Assembly (NCBI GenBank): GCA_022822855.1
Contig: JAJDYG010000038.1
Coordinates: 1 to 33,944 of the forward strand
Length of the DNA stretch: 33,944 bases
Origin: Dehalococcoidia bacterium
Lineage (GTDB): Bacteria > Chloroflexota > Dehalococcoidia > Bin125
Reading direction: 5' to 3'
Shown here one piece after another: positions 27,786 to 33,944 of this stretch. The position numbers and the translations under genes were made by a program. The notes under the pieces are model-generated. The model was not told the origin of the DNA and ran no database searches. It worked only from the letters and a program-made list of their open reading frames with translations. Each line of letters opens with the position of its first letter. Position 1 is the stretch's first letter.

Positions 27786-27898
27786 GGAGGGCTTTCAGCG
27801 CTGTGCAGGTGAGGCGGGACCTAGTTGCCCTGGTGAAGTTGGTTGCTCTGGGCCCCGTGTCAAGCACGGGGCATCGGAATGGGAAGGAGGGAGGGGGA
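27786..27898. repeat. Inverted copy of the 157-bp repeat
   Basis: Read on the minus strand, this segment gives CCTCCCTCCTTCCCATTCCG, then the hairpin CCCCGTG-CTTGA-CACGGGG (27853-27871 on the plus strand as CCCCGTG-TCAAG-CACGGGG) and a diverged body with CCAACTTCACCAGG and CCCGCCTCACCT. With copies 1-3 it flanks the small ORF at 27257-27601 as an inverted pair. Confidence 0.75.
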
Positions 27899-27980
27899 AA
27901 GATGGATGGGAATCCTGTATGATGTGGATGCGCAGGAATGCGCCCGGATTTATTGGGCGGTTGACCGCTCTGGACTGATT

Positions 27981-28006
27981 GGCGGCCGCATGGCCGCCAT
28001 TTTCCT
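27981..28006 (+). terminator. Intrinsic terminator-like hairpin just before the PIN-TRAM gene
   Basis: GGCGGCC-GCAT-GGCCGCC (27981-27998) is a perfect 7-bp GC stem, followed by ATTTTCCTTT. It ends five bases before the ribosome binding site GGAG at 28011. It may stop transcription from the repeat region or serve as an attenuator for the genes downstream. Smaller hairpins lie upstream at 27930-27943 and 27957-27968. A -10-like TATGAT lies at 27918-27923. Confidence 0.5.
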
Positions 28007-28020
28007 TTGTGGAGCCTGCC

Positions 28021-28986
28021 GTGATTGAGGCAGCGCGACGATTCTGGGAATGGTCTCTCTGGCCGGTCTGGTGGCTGCGGCGGGGGATTCTGCGTTCGAT
28101 CTCGACGCTGGAGATCCTGCTGGGCGGCTTCGGCCTGGTCGCGGCGCTGGTGACGGCGGCGCTGTTGTCTCCGGTGTTGGGCGCGCTGCCAGGCGCAGCC
28201 GGCGATTTCGCCCCGATTGGCATGGCCATCCTGCTCGCTCCGATCGGGATTGGCGTCGCGCTCGGGCGGCGGACCGAGGTTGAGCGCTTCGTCAACACGG
28301 TGCGCGGCCGGGCGGACGAGGTGGCGGAGTCGGTCGCGCTGGTGCGGCCGGCTGCGCCGTCGGAGGTGATCCTGGATACGTCGGCGATCATCGACGGCCG
28401 GATCGCCGAGGTGGCGGCGAGCGGATTCCTGCTGGCGAACATCGCGGTGCCGCGATTCGTGCTGGACGAGCTGCGCCGGGTCGCGGACAGCTCGGACCCA
28501 CAGAAGCGAGGCCGGGGACGGGCCGGGCTGGAGCTGCTGGCCCGACTACAGGGCGACGAGGGCGTCACGACGGAGATCATCGACGACGATTCGAGCCCAG
28601 CGGACGGCGATGTCGACGCCCGACTGGTGCGGTTAGCGAAGGAGCGCGGCGCGGCGCTGGCGCTGACCGATTCCAACCTGGCGCGGGTCGCCGAGCTCGA
28701 GGGTGTGCGTCCACTGAACCTGAATGTGCTGGCCAACGCGGTGAAGACGAACGTGCTCCCCGGTGAGGCGCTGCGAGTTGAACTGATCGAGCCGGGGCGC
28801 AGCGCCGATCAAGGCGTGGGCTACCTGGGCGACGGAACGATGGTGGTCGTGGAGGACGGAGCCTCGGCGATCGGCGAAGTGCGCGACCTGCTGGTCAAGC
28901 GGGTGATCCAGACGCAGGCCGGACGGATGGTGTTCGCGCGACTGGCACGACAGGAAGGCGATCTGCAGAGCGGGGACGCGGCGTGA
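28021..28986 (+). CDS. Membrane PIN-TRAM domain protein (YacL-like)
   Basis: The 321-aa product has two membrane helices (about 31-53 and 66-82), then a PIN ribonuclease-like domain (about 115-245) and a C-terminal TRAM domain (about 255-315, ending with RMVFARL). The PIN acidic positions are kept: D119 and D125 in VILDTSAIIDGRI, D211-type residues in DGDVDARLVRLA and D225-type in ALTDSNLARVA. GTG 28021 with GGAG six bases upstream is preferred; ATG 27979 lies in the terminator stem. The order PIN-TRAM, ispD, ispF, cysE, cysS matches the Bacillus yacL region. Its RNA target is unknown. Confidence 0.9.
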   Translation: MIEAARRFWEWSLWPVWWLRRGILRSISTLEILLGGFGLVAALVTAALLSPVLGALPGAAGDFAPIGMAILLAPIGIGVALGRRTEVERFVNTVRGRADEVAESVALVRPAAPSEVILDTSAIIDGRIAEVAASGFLLANIAVPRFVLDELRRVADSSDPQKRGRGRAGLELLARLQGDEGVTTEIIDDDSSPADGDVDARLVRLAKERGAALALTDSNLARVAELEGVRPLNLNVLANAVKTNVLPGEALRVELIEPGRSADQGVGYLGDGTMVVVEDGASAIGEVRDLLVKRVIQTQAGRMVFARLARQEGDLQSGDAA

Positions 28987-28996
28987 GGTGCGAGCA

Positions 28997-30166
28997 ATGA
29001 GGGTCGGCGCGATCATCCTGGCGGCGGGCAGCAGCCGGCGGATGGGAGGCGGCGACAAGCTGTTGGCCGAACTCGCCGGACGGCCGGTCCTGAGTTGGAG
29101 CCTGGCGGCGTTTGAGGAGTGCGACACGGTTGACGACATCGTGGTGGTGACGTCCGCGTCGAATCGGTCCGAAGTAGCGGAGCTGTGCCGCGAGGTCTAC
29201 AAGGTGAGGGCGCTGGTCAACGGGGGGAGCGAGCGGCAGGACTCGGTCTGGGCGGGGCTGTCGGCGCTGCAGGGAGTGGATCTGGTAGCCGTCCACGATG
29301 GGGCGCGTCCGCTGATCCGTCCGGAGGGGATCAGGGGATGCATCGAGCGAGCCTCGCGAGGCGTGGGCGTGATCGCCGGGGGTCCGGCGGTGGATACGAT
29401 CAAGGTGGTTGGGGCCAGCGAGAAGGTGGTCGAGACGCCTGAGCGGTCGACCCTTCGCGTGGTCGCGACGCCCCAGGTGTTCCGGGCGGGAACATTGCGG
29501 CGAGCGCACGAGGCGGCTCGGAGGGACGGCGTGCTGGCGACCGATGACGCCGGACTCGTGGAGCGGATCGGCGAGACCGTGGTGGTCCACGATGTCGGCG
29601 GGCCGAATCCGAAGATCACCGGGCCCTCGGACCTGCCGCTGGTCGAAGCGCTGTTGGGTGTTCGCTACGAGGTCCGCAGCGGCATCGGGATCGATTCGCA
29701 TCGGTTCGACGCGAATCGGAGGTTGGTGCTGGGCGGCGTGGCGATTCCAGGCTCGGACGGCCTGGCCGGTCACTCGGACGCGGATGTGTTGACCCACGCG
29801 ATCATCGACGCCTTGCTGGGAGGCGCGGGACTGGGCGACATCGGGGCGCAGTTCGGCACCTCGGATCCGGCCTGGGCGGGGGCGGAATCGGTTGAGATGC
29901 TTGGATTGGTTCTGGAGAAACTGCGCGGAGTGGGGGCCGTGCCGCAGTCGGTCGATGCGACGGTGATCGCGGAGCGGCCGAGGTTGCGTCCGCATATCGA
30001 TGCTATGCGGGGGCGACTGGCGGAGGCGTTGAGCCTGGAGGTGTCGGCGGTCAACGTGGCGGCGACCACGGCCGAGGGCATGGGCGCCTTGGGCCGGGGC
30101 GAGGGCATGTCGGCGCACGCGGTAGCGACGGTGCGGGTGAGATCCGGGGTCAGCGCTGACGTATAG
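28997..30166 (+). CDS. ispDF: Bifunctional IspD-IspF enzyme
   Basis: This 389-aa fusion carries two enzymes of the MEP isoprenoid pathway. Residues 1-222 are the cytidylyltransferase IspD, with the nucleotide loop LAAGSSRRMGGGDK (8-21) and the motif VHDGARPLI. Residues 226-389 are the cyclodiphosphate synthase IspF, with the zinc ligands D233 and H235 in GIGIDSHRFD, then GHSDADVLTHA and TAEGMGALGRGEG. The bridging enzyme IspE is not nearby. ATG 28997 has GAGG eight bases upstream; GTG 28988 is possible. It lies 10 bases after the PIN-TRAM gene. Confidence 0.95.
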   Translation: MRVGAIILAAGSSRRMGGGDKLLAELAGRPVLSWSLAAFEECDTVDDIVVVTSASNRSEVAELCREVYKVRALVNGGSERQDSVWAGLSALQGVDLVAVHDGARPLIRPEGIRGCIERASRGVGVIAGGPAVDTIKVVGASEKVVETPERSTLRVVATPQVFRAGTLRRAHEAARRDGVLATDDAGLVERIGETVVVHDVGGPNPKITGPSDLPLVEALLGVRYEVRSGIGIDSHRFDANRRLVLGGVAIPGSDGLAGHSDADVLTHAIIDALLGGAGLGDIGAQFGTSDPAWAGAESVEMLGLVLEKLRGVGAVPQSVDATVIAERPRLRPHIDAMRGRLAEALSLEVSAVNVAATTAEGMGALGRGEGMSAHAVATVRVRSGVSADV

Positions 30167-30175
30167 GCTGCTGCT

Positions 30176-30889
30176 ATGGCTGTCCTGAGACGATTCGTGG
30201 AGTGGTATTGGTCGTTCGTCGACGACACGTGGGCGGATGTTGAGTTCGCCATGGAGCGTGATCCGGCGGCGACGAACTGGGTCGAGGTGCTGTTGGCGTA
30301 CCCGGGGGTTCACGCGCAGATGCTGCACCGGGTCTCGAGCGCGCTGCATCGGCTGGGCGTTCCGGTGCTGCCGCGCCTACTCTCGCATTGGGGTCGGAAC
30401 TCGACAGGCATCGAGATTCATCCCGGCGCGCAGATCGCCACGCCCTGTCTGATAGACCACGGGATGGGCGTGGTGATTGGGGAGACGGCGAAGATTGGCC
30501 GGCGGTGCCATCTGCACCAGGGCGTGACGCTGGGCGGGACGTCGACGATGCGGACCCAGCGGCATCCGATGTTCGGGGACGATGTGCTGGTCGGCGCGGG
30601 GGCGTCAATCATTGGGGCTGTAACGATCGGCAATGGCGCGCGGATCGGCGCGGGCGCCGTGGTGGTCTCGAACGTGCCGCAGTACTCAACGGTGGTCGGC
30701 GTGCCGGGGCACGTGGTGGCCTACTACGACCCGGGCGACGATACCGTGCTGCGGCTGCCGGACCCGGAGCACGACCGGATTGAATCGCTGGAGGTGGCGG
30801 TCTCGGAGTTGCGGCTGGAGCTGCGCCGGCTGCGGGATCAGGTGGCCGATGGGGCTGAGGATCGTCCGGGGGAGACGGCGGCGGGATAG
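30176..30889 (+). CDS. cysE: Serine O-acetyltransferase
   Basis: This 237-aa enzyme makes O-acetylserine, the cysteine precursor, from serine and acetyl-CoA. An N-terminal helical domain ends near 85, and a left-handed beta-helix follows with the hexapeptide rungs GIEIHPGAQIATPCLIDHG, VVIGETAKIGRRCHLHQGV and GARIGAGAVVVSNVP. The catalytic Asp-His region is in LIDHGMG. The C-terminal tail includes a helical extension beyond the usual end, so feedback control by cysteine cannot be judged. It follows ispDF by nine bases, as in the Bacillus gene order; gltX, which lies between them there, is missing. Confidence 0.94.
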   Translation: MAVLRRFVEWYWSFVDDTWADVEFAMERDPAATNWVEVLLAYPGVHAQMLHRVSSALHRLGVPVLPRLLSHWGRNSTGIEIHPGAQIATPCLIDHGMGVVIGETAKIGRRCHLHQGVTLGGTSTMRTQRHPMFGDDVLVGAGASIIGAVTIGNGARIGAGAVVVSNVPQYSTVVGVPGHVVAYYDPGDDTVLRLPDPEHDRIESLEVAVSELRLELRRLRDQVADGAEDRPGETAAG

Positions 30890-30907
30890 TCGGACTTCTC
30901 ACCCATC

Positions 30908-30939
30908 TGCCTGCGGCATCTCCCCCTCACGGGGGAGAT
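30908..30939. repeat. Paired stem-loop element, family 2, second copy
   Basis: TGCC-TGC-GGCA (30908-30918) is followed by ATCTCCCCC-TCAC-GGGGGAGAT (30918-30939). The second hairpin is nearly the one at 27755-27777, and the first keeps the fold but not the bases. It fills the 95-base gap between cysE and cysS and may cause partial termination there. Confidence 0.7.
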
Positions 30940-30984
30940 CAGATCGATCTCGATGGTGCTTGATTAGGCTTTGGTAGATGATCA

Positions 30985-32436
30985 GTGAGTGATTGGGGTT
31001 GGTCCGTGGAGCTGTACAACACGCTGACGCGTCGGAAGCAGGCGTTTGAGCCGCTAGACGATCCGATTTCGATGTATGTCTGCGGGATCACTCCGTATGA
31101 CGATGCTCACCTGGGTCATGCGATGTCGATCATCATTTTCGACACGCTGCGCCGTTTTCTGGAGTGGCGCGGCCGGCGGGTCCGGCTGGTCTACAACTTC
31201 ACAGACGTGGACGACAAGCTGATCGCTCGGGCGGCGCAGGAGGGGATCACGGTGTCGGAGTTGGCTGAGCGGCAGATTTCGTCGTTCATGGGCGAGTGGC
31301 GGGAGCTGGGGATTGCTCCGGCGGATGTGCACCCTCGGGCGACGGAAGAGATTCCGCAGATGCTGGAGCTGATCGGGGAGCTGATCGAGAAGGGGATGGC
31401 GTATCCGGCGGGCGGCGATGTGTACTTCCGGGTCCGGGAGATGCCGGGTTATGGGAAGCTGTCGGGCCGATCGTTGGCTGACATGATCTCGGCCGAGCCG
31501 ACGGACATCGGGGTCGAGAAAGAGCACGCGATGGACTTCACCCTGTGGAAGGGGGCGAAGCCAGGCGAGCCGCAGTGGGAGAGTCCGTGGGGACCGGGCC
31601 GTCCGGGCTGGCACATTGAATGCTCGGCGATGTCGATCCGCTACCTGGGCGAGCAGATCGATCTGCACGGCGGCGGGATGGATCTGATCTTTCCGCACCA
31701 CGAGAACGAGATCGCGCAGTCGGAGGGGTTCTCGGGTCTGGACCCGTTCGTGCGTCACTGGATGCACAACGCGATGATGCAGGTCGGCGGCGAGAAGATG
31801 TCGAAGTCGACGGGGAAGATTGTGCCTCTGCGCGATGGGCTGGATCGGTATGGAGCGGACGGGCTGCGGATGTTCGTGCTGGGCGGGCACTATCGTTCGC
31901 CGTTGACCTACTCGGAGGAGTCGTTGGCCTCGGCGGCGCGCGGCGCTGAGCGTCTCCGGACGGCGGCGACGCTGCCTCTGGTTGACGGCGAGGGCGAGAT
32001 CGATCCGGGTGAGGCTCGTGAGACGTTTATCGCGGCGCTGGAGGACGACCTGAACACGCCTCAGGCGCTGGCCGTTCTGTTTGAGCTGGCACGGGAGATC
32101 AATCGGGCGCGGGCTGAGGATCGTCCGGCGGGGTTGGCGCGGGATGCGCTGGTTGAACTGGGCGGCGTGCTGGGGCTGGGGTTCGCCGGCGTGTCAGCGG
32201 CAGGTCAGTCGGACGCCGGGCCGTTTATCGATCTGTTGGTGTCGATTCGACAGGAGCTACGCGGGGCGAAGCAGTACGAGATGGCAGATTCGGTGCGCGA
32301 CCGTCTGACGGAGCTGGGCGTGGCGCTGGAGGATACACGCGAGGGTACGCGCTGGCGCCGGGTCCAGCCCGAGCCTGAAGCGGTCGAGGAGGAGCCCGGC
32401 GCCGATTCGCTCGTGGAGAGCGCGCTGAGGTTCTAG
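30985..32436 (+). CDS. cysS: Cysteinyl-tRNA synthetase
   Basis: The 483-aa class I synthetase charges tRNA-Cys. Its zinc ligands C33, C212, H237 and E241 are all present. The HIGH motif is HLGH (42-45), and the KMSKS motif is KMSKS at 270-274. The DALR anticodon-binding domain and a helical C-terminus follow, ending in an acidic extension. GTG 30985 is kept, but GTG 31006 (GGGG seven bases upstream) would give the more typical [11 protein letters not shown] start. Cysteine synthesis (cysE) and charging (cysS) are adjacent. It converges with the surface-protein gene, with three bases between them. Confidence 0.95.
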   Translation: MSDWGWSVELYNTLTRRKQAFEPLDDPISMYVCGITPYDDAHLGHAMSIIIFDTLRRFLEWRGRRVRLVYNFTDVDDKLIARAAQEGITVSELAERQISSFMGEWRELGIAPADVHPRATEEIPQMLELIGELIEKGMAYPAGGDVYFRVREMPGYGKLSGRSLADMISAEPTDIGVEKEHAMDFTLWKGAKPGEPQWESPWGPGRPGWHIECSAMSIRYLGEQIDLHGGGMDLIFPHHENEIAQSEGFSGLDPFVRHWMHNAMMQVGGEKMSKSTGKIVPLRDGLDRYGADGLRMFVLGGHYRSPLTYSEESLASAARGAERLRTAATLPLVDGEGEIDPGEARETFIAALEDDLNTPQALAVLFELAREINRARAEDRPAGLARDALVELGGVLGLGFAGVSAAGQSDAGPFIDLLVSIRQELRGAKQYEMADSVRDRLTELGVALEDTREGTRWRRVQPEPEAVEEEPGADSLVESALRF

Positions 32437-32439
32437 TCC

Positions 32440-33171
32440 CTAGTCGCGGCTGCGGATTTCGGCTCGACGGCGTCGGACGACAACCGCGGAAGCGACTGCC
32501 AGGAGCACGCCGAAGGTCGCGACGGCCGACCAGAGGCCGCTGGAGTCTCCGGTGTCGGCCAGCCCGCCGGTTCCCGTGTTGGCGTAGAGCGTCGGGGTTG
32601 GGCCTTCACAAGGAACGATCTGGATGTGGGGTGGGATCGCGGCTCCAAACTGGGCGAGCAGAGCGAGGGCGTCGGCGGGCGCGTAGGACGTGCCGAGTAC
32701 CTCGACGCTGGTCAGTCGGCTGCCTTCACCGACGTTGATGGTGATGTTGTAGGTCTGGCCGCTGGCGCTGACGGTTTCTTCGTAGGTACCAGGATCGAGG
32801 TTGAGGCAGAGTTCGGAGGCCCCGCCTTCCTCCATCATGCTGTCCTCAGCCTCACACTCGATGAAGGAGACGCCATCCGGCAACGGGTAGGAGTCTTCGC
32901 CGGTGAAGATCTCGATCATGGCGGCGGGCGGGATCGACTGGCCTCCGGGCTCGGTGAAGCTGGTCACGACTCCGCCCTCGCCGACGGTGACGGTGAACGA
33001 GACTTCACCATCGCGGTCCTGGGATGGAGCACTGAACGTGTGCTCTCCGGGCGGGAGCGAGAGGCAGACGGAAGGTCCGCCGGGCTGTGCGGAAACGGGT
33101 TGCAGGGATGCGAGACCGAAGGCGCCTGCGGCCACCGCTACCACCGCGAGGGCGATCATGATTCGTTTCAC
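32440..33171 (-). CDS. Secreted two-repeat protein with LAxTG-type sorting signal
   Basis: The 243-aa product has a Sec signal (cleavage near residue 28, VSAQP), then two similar beta-rich repeats (about 34-107 and 120-189). Each opens with a CLxL motif and closes with a Cys-Glu: C36-C106 and C122-C188 are likely disulfide pairs. A Thr/Gly-rich stretch then leads to LADTG (204-208), a hydrophobic helix (214-232) and RRRR. This is the layout of a sortase substrate, although no sortase is in the window. The GTG start has AAGG seven bases upstream. It is probably cell-wall or membrane anchored; ligand unknown. Confidence 0.87.
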   Translation of the reverse strand: MKRIMIALAVVAVAAGAFGLASLQPVSAQPGGPSVCLSLPPGEHTFSAPSQDRDGEVSFTVTVGEGGVVTSFTEPGGQSIPPAAMIEIFTGEDSYPLPDGVSFIECEAEDSMMEEGGASELCLNLDPGTYEETVSASGQTYNITINVGEGSRLTSVEVLGTSYAPADALALLAQFGAAIPPHIQIVPCEGPTPTLYANTGTGGLADTGDSSGLWSAVATFGVLLAVASAVVVRRRRAEIRSRD

Positions 33172-33228
33172 GGGAGTGCCTTACGTAGCGTCTATCTGAA
33201 GTTGCGAATGATGAATAAACGCCTATGC

Positions 33229-33256
33229 AGGATAGATACTGAGTTGACGTCGTCAA
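33229..33256 (-). promoter_or_regulatory. Candidate promoter of the surface-protein gene
   Basis: On the minus strand TTGACG (33256-33251) and TATCCT (33234-33229) are separated by 16 bases, a fair sigma-70-like match about 60 bases upstream of the GTG at 33171. The -35 box lies within the palindrome TTGACG-T-CGTCAA (33244-33256), so a repressor could bind there. The same palindrome could provide a -35 on the plus strand for the tRNA genes, though no matching -10 was seen. Confidence 0.45.
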
Positions 33257-33303
33257 GTGCAAAAAACTGTGGATGGTGGAGGATCGGTTTAGGATCGAGT
33301 CAG

Positions 33304-33379
33304 GCCCAGGTGGCGCAATTGGCAGCGCAGCCGATTTGTAATCGGCAGGTTGGGGGTTCGAATCCCCCCTTGGGCTCCA
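33304..33379 (+). tRNA. tRNA-Thr (UGU)
   Basis: The acceptor stem is GCCCAGG/CTTGGGC, the anticodon stem GCCGA/TCGGC, and the loop TTTGTAA gives anticodon TGT (reads ACA, Thr). The T-loop TTCGAAT and an encoded CCA end are present. It is the first tRNA of the tuf-linked cluster. Confidence 0.96.
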
Positions 33380-33481
33380 GTTCTTGAGGTCGCGTTTGCG
33401 TGCTGGTGAACAGACCGGGAGCGGGATGAGGCGTTTGGGGTGGATGTGAGGTCGGGTGTCGGGGGCTAAGATGTTGAGAGT

Positions 33482-33567
33482 GTCGGGGTGGGTGAGTGGC
33501 TAATACCACCGGTCTGTAAAACCGGCGCCGAAAGGCTTCGCAGGTTCGAATCCTGCCCCCGGCACCA
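33482..33567 (+). tRNA. tRNA-Tyr (GUA)
   Basis: The acceptor stem GTCGGGG pairs with CCCCGGC (one T-G pair), the anticodon stem CCGGT/ACCGG carries loop CTGTAAA, giving anticodon GTA, and the long variable arm CGCCGAAAGGCTTCG is typical of tyrosine tRNAs. The CCA end is encoded. Confidence 0.96.
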
Positions 33568-33678
33568 GCATTGACGAGAGACCGCCGCGGCAGATGATGA
33601 TGCCGTCGGCGGTTCTGGTGTTGAATCGGCCGGATCATCGGAGCGGAGCATCGCAGCAGGTTCAGGCAGCAGACTCGG

Positions 33679-33754
33679 GCCCGCATAGCTCAGTCGGTAG
33701 AGCGCGTTCTTGGTAAGAACGAGGTCTCCAGTTCAAATCTGGATGCGGGCTCCA
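33679..33754 (+). tRNA. tRNA-Thr (GGU)
   Basis: The acceptor stem is GCCCGCA/TGCGGGC, the anticodon stem CGTTC/GAACG, and the loop TTGGTAA gives anticodon GGT (reads ACC and ACU, Thr). The CCA end is encoded. It lies 61 bases before tuf, as in the common tRNA-Thr-Tyr-Gly-Thr-tuf arrangement, but no tRNA-Gly is seen here. Confidence 0.96.
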
Positions 33755-33815
33755 TCCGCTGGTGTGGTTGGAATCTGCGGCAGCATCCGCTCGAGCAGTC
33801 TTGAGGAGCAACGAG

Positions 33816-33944
33816 ATGGCGCGACAGGTATACGAGCGAACGAAGCCGCACGTGAACGTGGGCACGATTGGTCACGTGGATCACGGCAAGACGACGTTGA
33901 CGGCGGCGATCACGAAGACGCTGGCGCTGGCGGACGAGAACGTG
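33816..33944 (+). CDS. tuf: Elongation factor Tu, 5' part
   Basis: The first 43 codons of EF-Tu are present; the gene runs past the window end. The start [20 protein letters not shown] and the P-loop [14 protein letters not shown] (residues 19-32) identify it. GAGGAG about nine bases upstream supports ATG. EF-Tu delivers aminoacyl-tRNA to the ribosome with GTP. Its closeness to three tRNA genes suggests joint transcription. Confidence 0.96.
   Translation, partial: MARQVYERTKPHVNVGTIGHVDHGKTTLTAAITKTLALADENV

Noticed and set aside
27990..28028. 12-codon leader peptide MAAIFLCGACRD upstream of the PIN-TRAM gene
   Set aside because: Two cysteine codons upstream of a cysE-containing operon are tempting for attenuation, but there is no ribosome binding site and the start codon lies inside the hairpin.
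27795..28736. Minus-strand open frame over the repeat and PIN-TRAM gene
   Set aside because: It has Ser/Arg-rich low-complexity composition, runs through the inverted repeat and lies opposite a recognised PIN domain.
28895..30349. Long antisense open frame (484 codons) over ispDF and cysE
   Set aside because: The opposite strand encodes proteins with full catalytic motifs; the antisense product is Arg/His/Pro-rich without domains, as expected of high-GC shadow frames.

Overview
The window is high-GC bacterial chromosomal DNA, densely coded on both strands, with most conserved genes in short co-directional blocks. The gene set suggests a monoderm-like lineage and most plausibly a Chloroflexota (Dehalococcoidia/SAR202-like) genome: several secreted lipoproteins, a surface protein ending in an LAxTG-type sorting signal, a small OmpR-type regulator, a GYD-domain protein, the rpmH-rnpA-yidD-yidC-jag-parAB block, and a yacL-ispDF-cysE-cysS block. 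This placement is inferred from gene content and style; there is no rRNA in the window to confirm it.

Layout. 1-3.9 kb: a small acidic protein, an atypical response regulator, tRNA-Thr(CGU), a GYD protein and a large lipoprotein with a protease-like fold that lacks the catalytic residues. 3.9-9.4 kb: an MMPL/RND exporter, a DoxX protein, an unrecognised protein, a membrane-anchored CopC-like protein and alanine racemase. 9.4-11.8 kb: a lipoprotein lytic transglycosylase with a repeat-rich helical N-terminal part. 11.8-18.2 kb: an origin-proximal type cluster (rpmH, rnpA, yidD, a PQQ-propeller lipoprotein, yidC, jag/khpB, parA, parB) with two parS sites at the yidD/propeller junction. 18.2-22.1 kb, minus strand: lysA-holB-ricT. 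22.2-26.6 kb: MBL-fold hydrolase, M16 peptidase, DinB-like protein and a TIGR03960-type radical SAM protein. 26.6-28.0 kb: a repeat-rich interval of covarying stem-loops surrounding one small acidic-tailed ORF. 28.0-32.4 kb: PIN-TRAM protein, IspDF fusion, CysE and CysS. 32.4-33.9 kb: the surface protein, then tRNA-Thr(UGU), tRNA-Tyr(GUA), tRNA-Thr(GGU) and the 5' end of tuf.

Functional themes. YidD/YidC, Jag, the propeller lipoprotein, alanine racemase, the lytic transglycosylase and LysA all concern envelope building; ParA, ParB and parS concern chromosome segregation; HolB and RicT are an ancient neighbour pair; the PIN-TRAM/IspDF/CysE/CysS order resembles the Bacillus yacL-ispD-ispF-gltX-cysE-cysS region without gltX. 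The most unusual part is 26.66-27.90 kb, where a roughly 157-bp unit occurs in tandem and again in inverted orientation. Its hairpins keep a CTTGA loop while their stems change on both sides, and one hairpin is inserted inside the loop of another.
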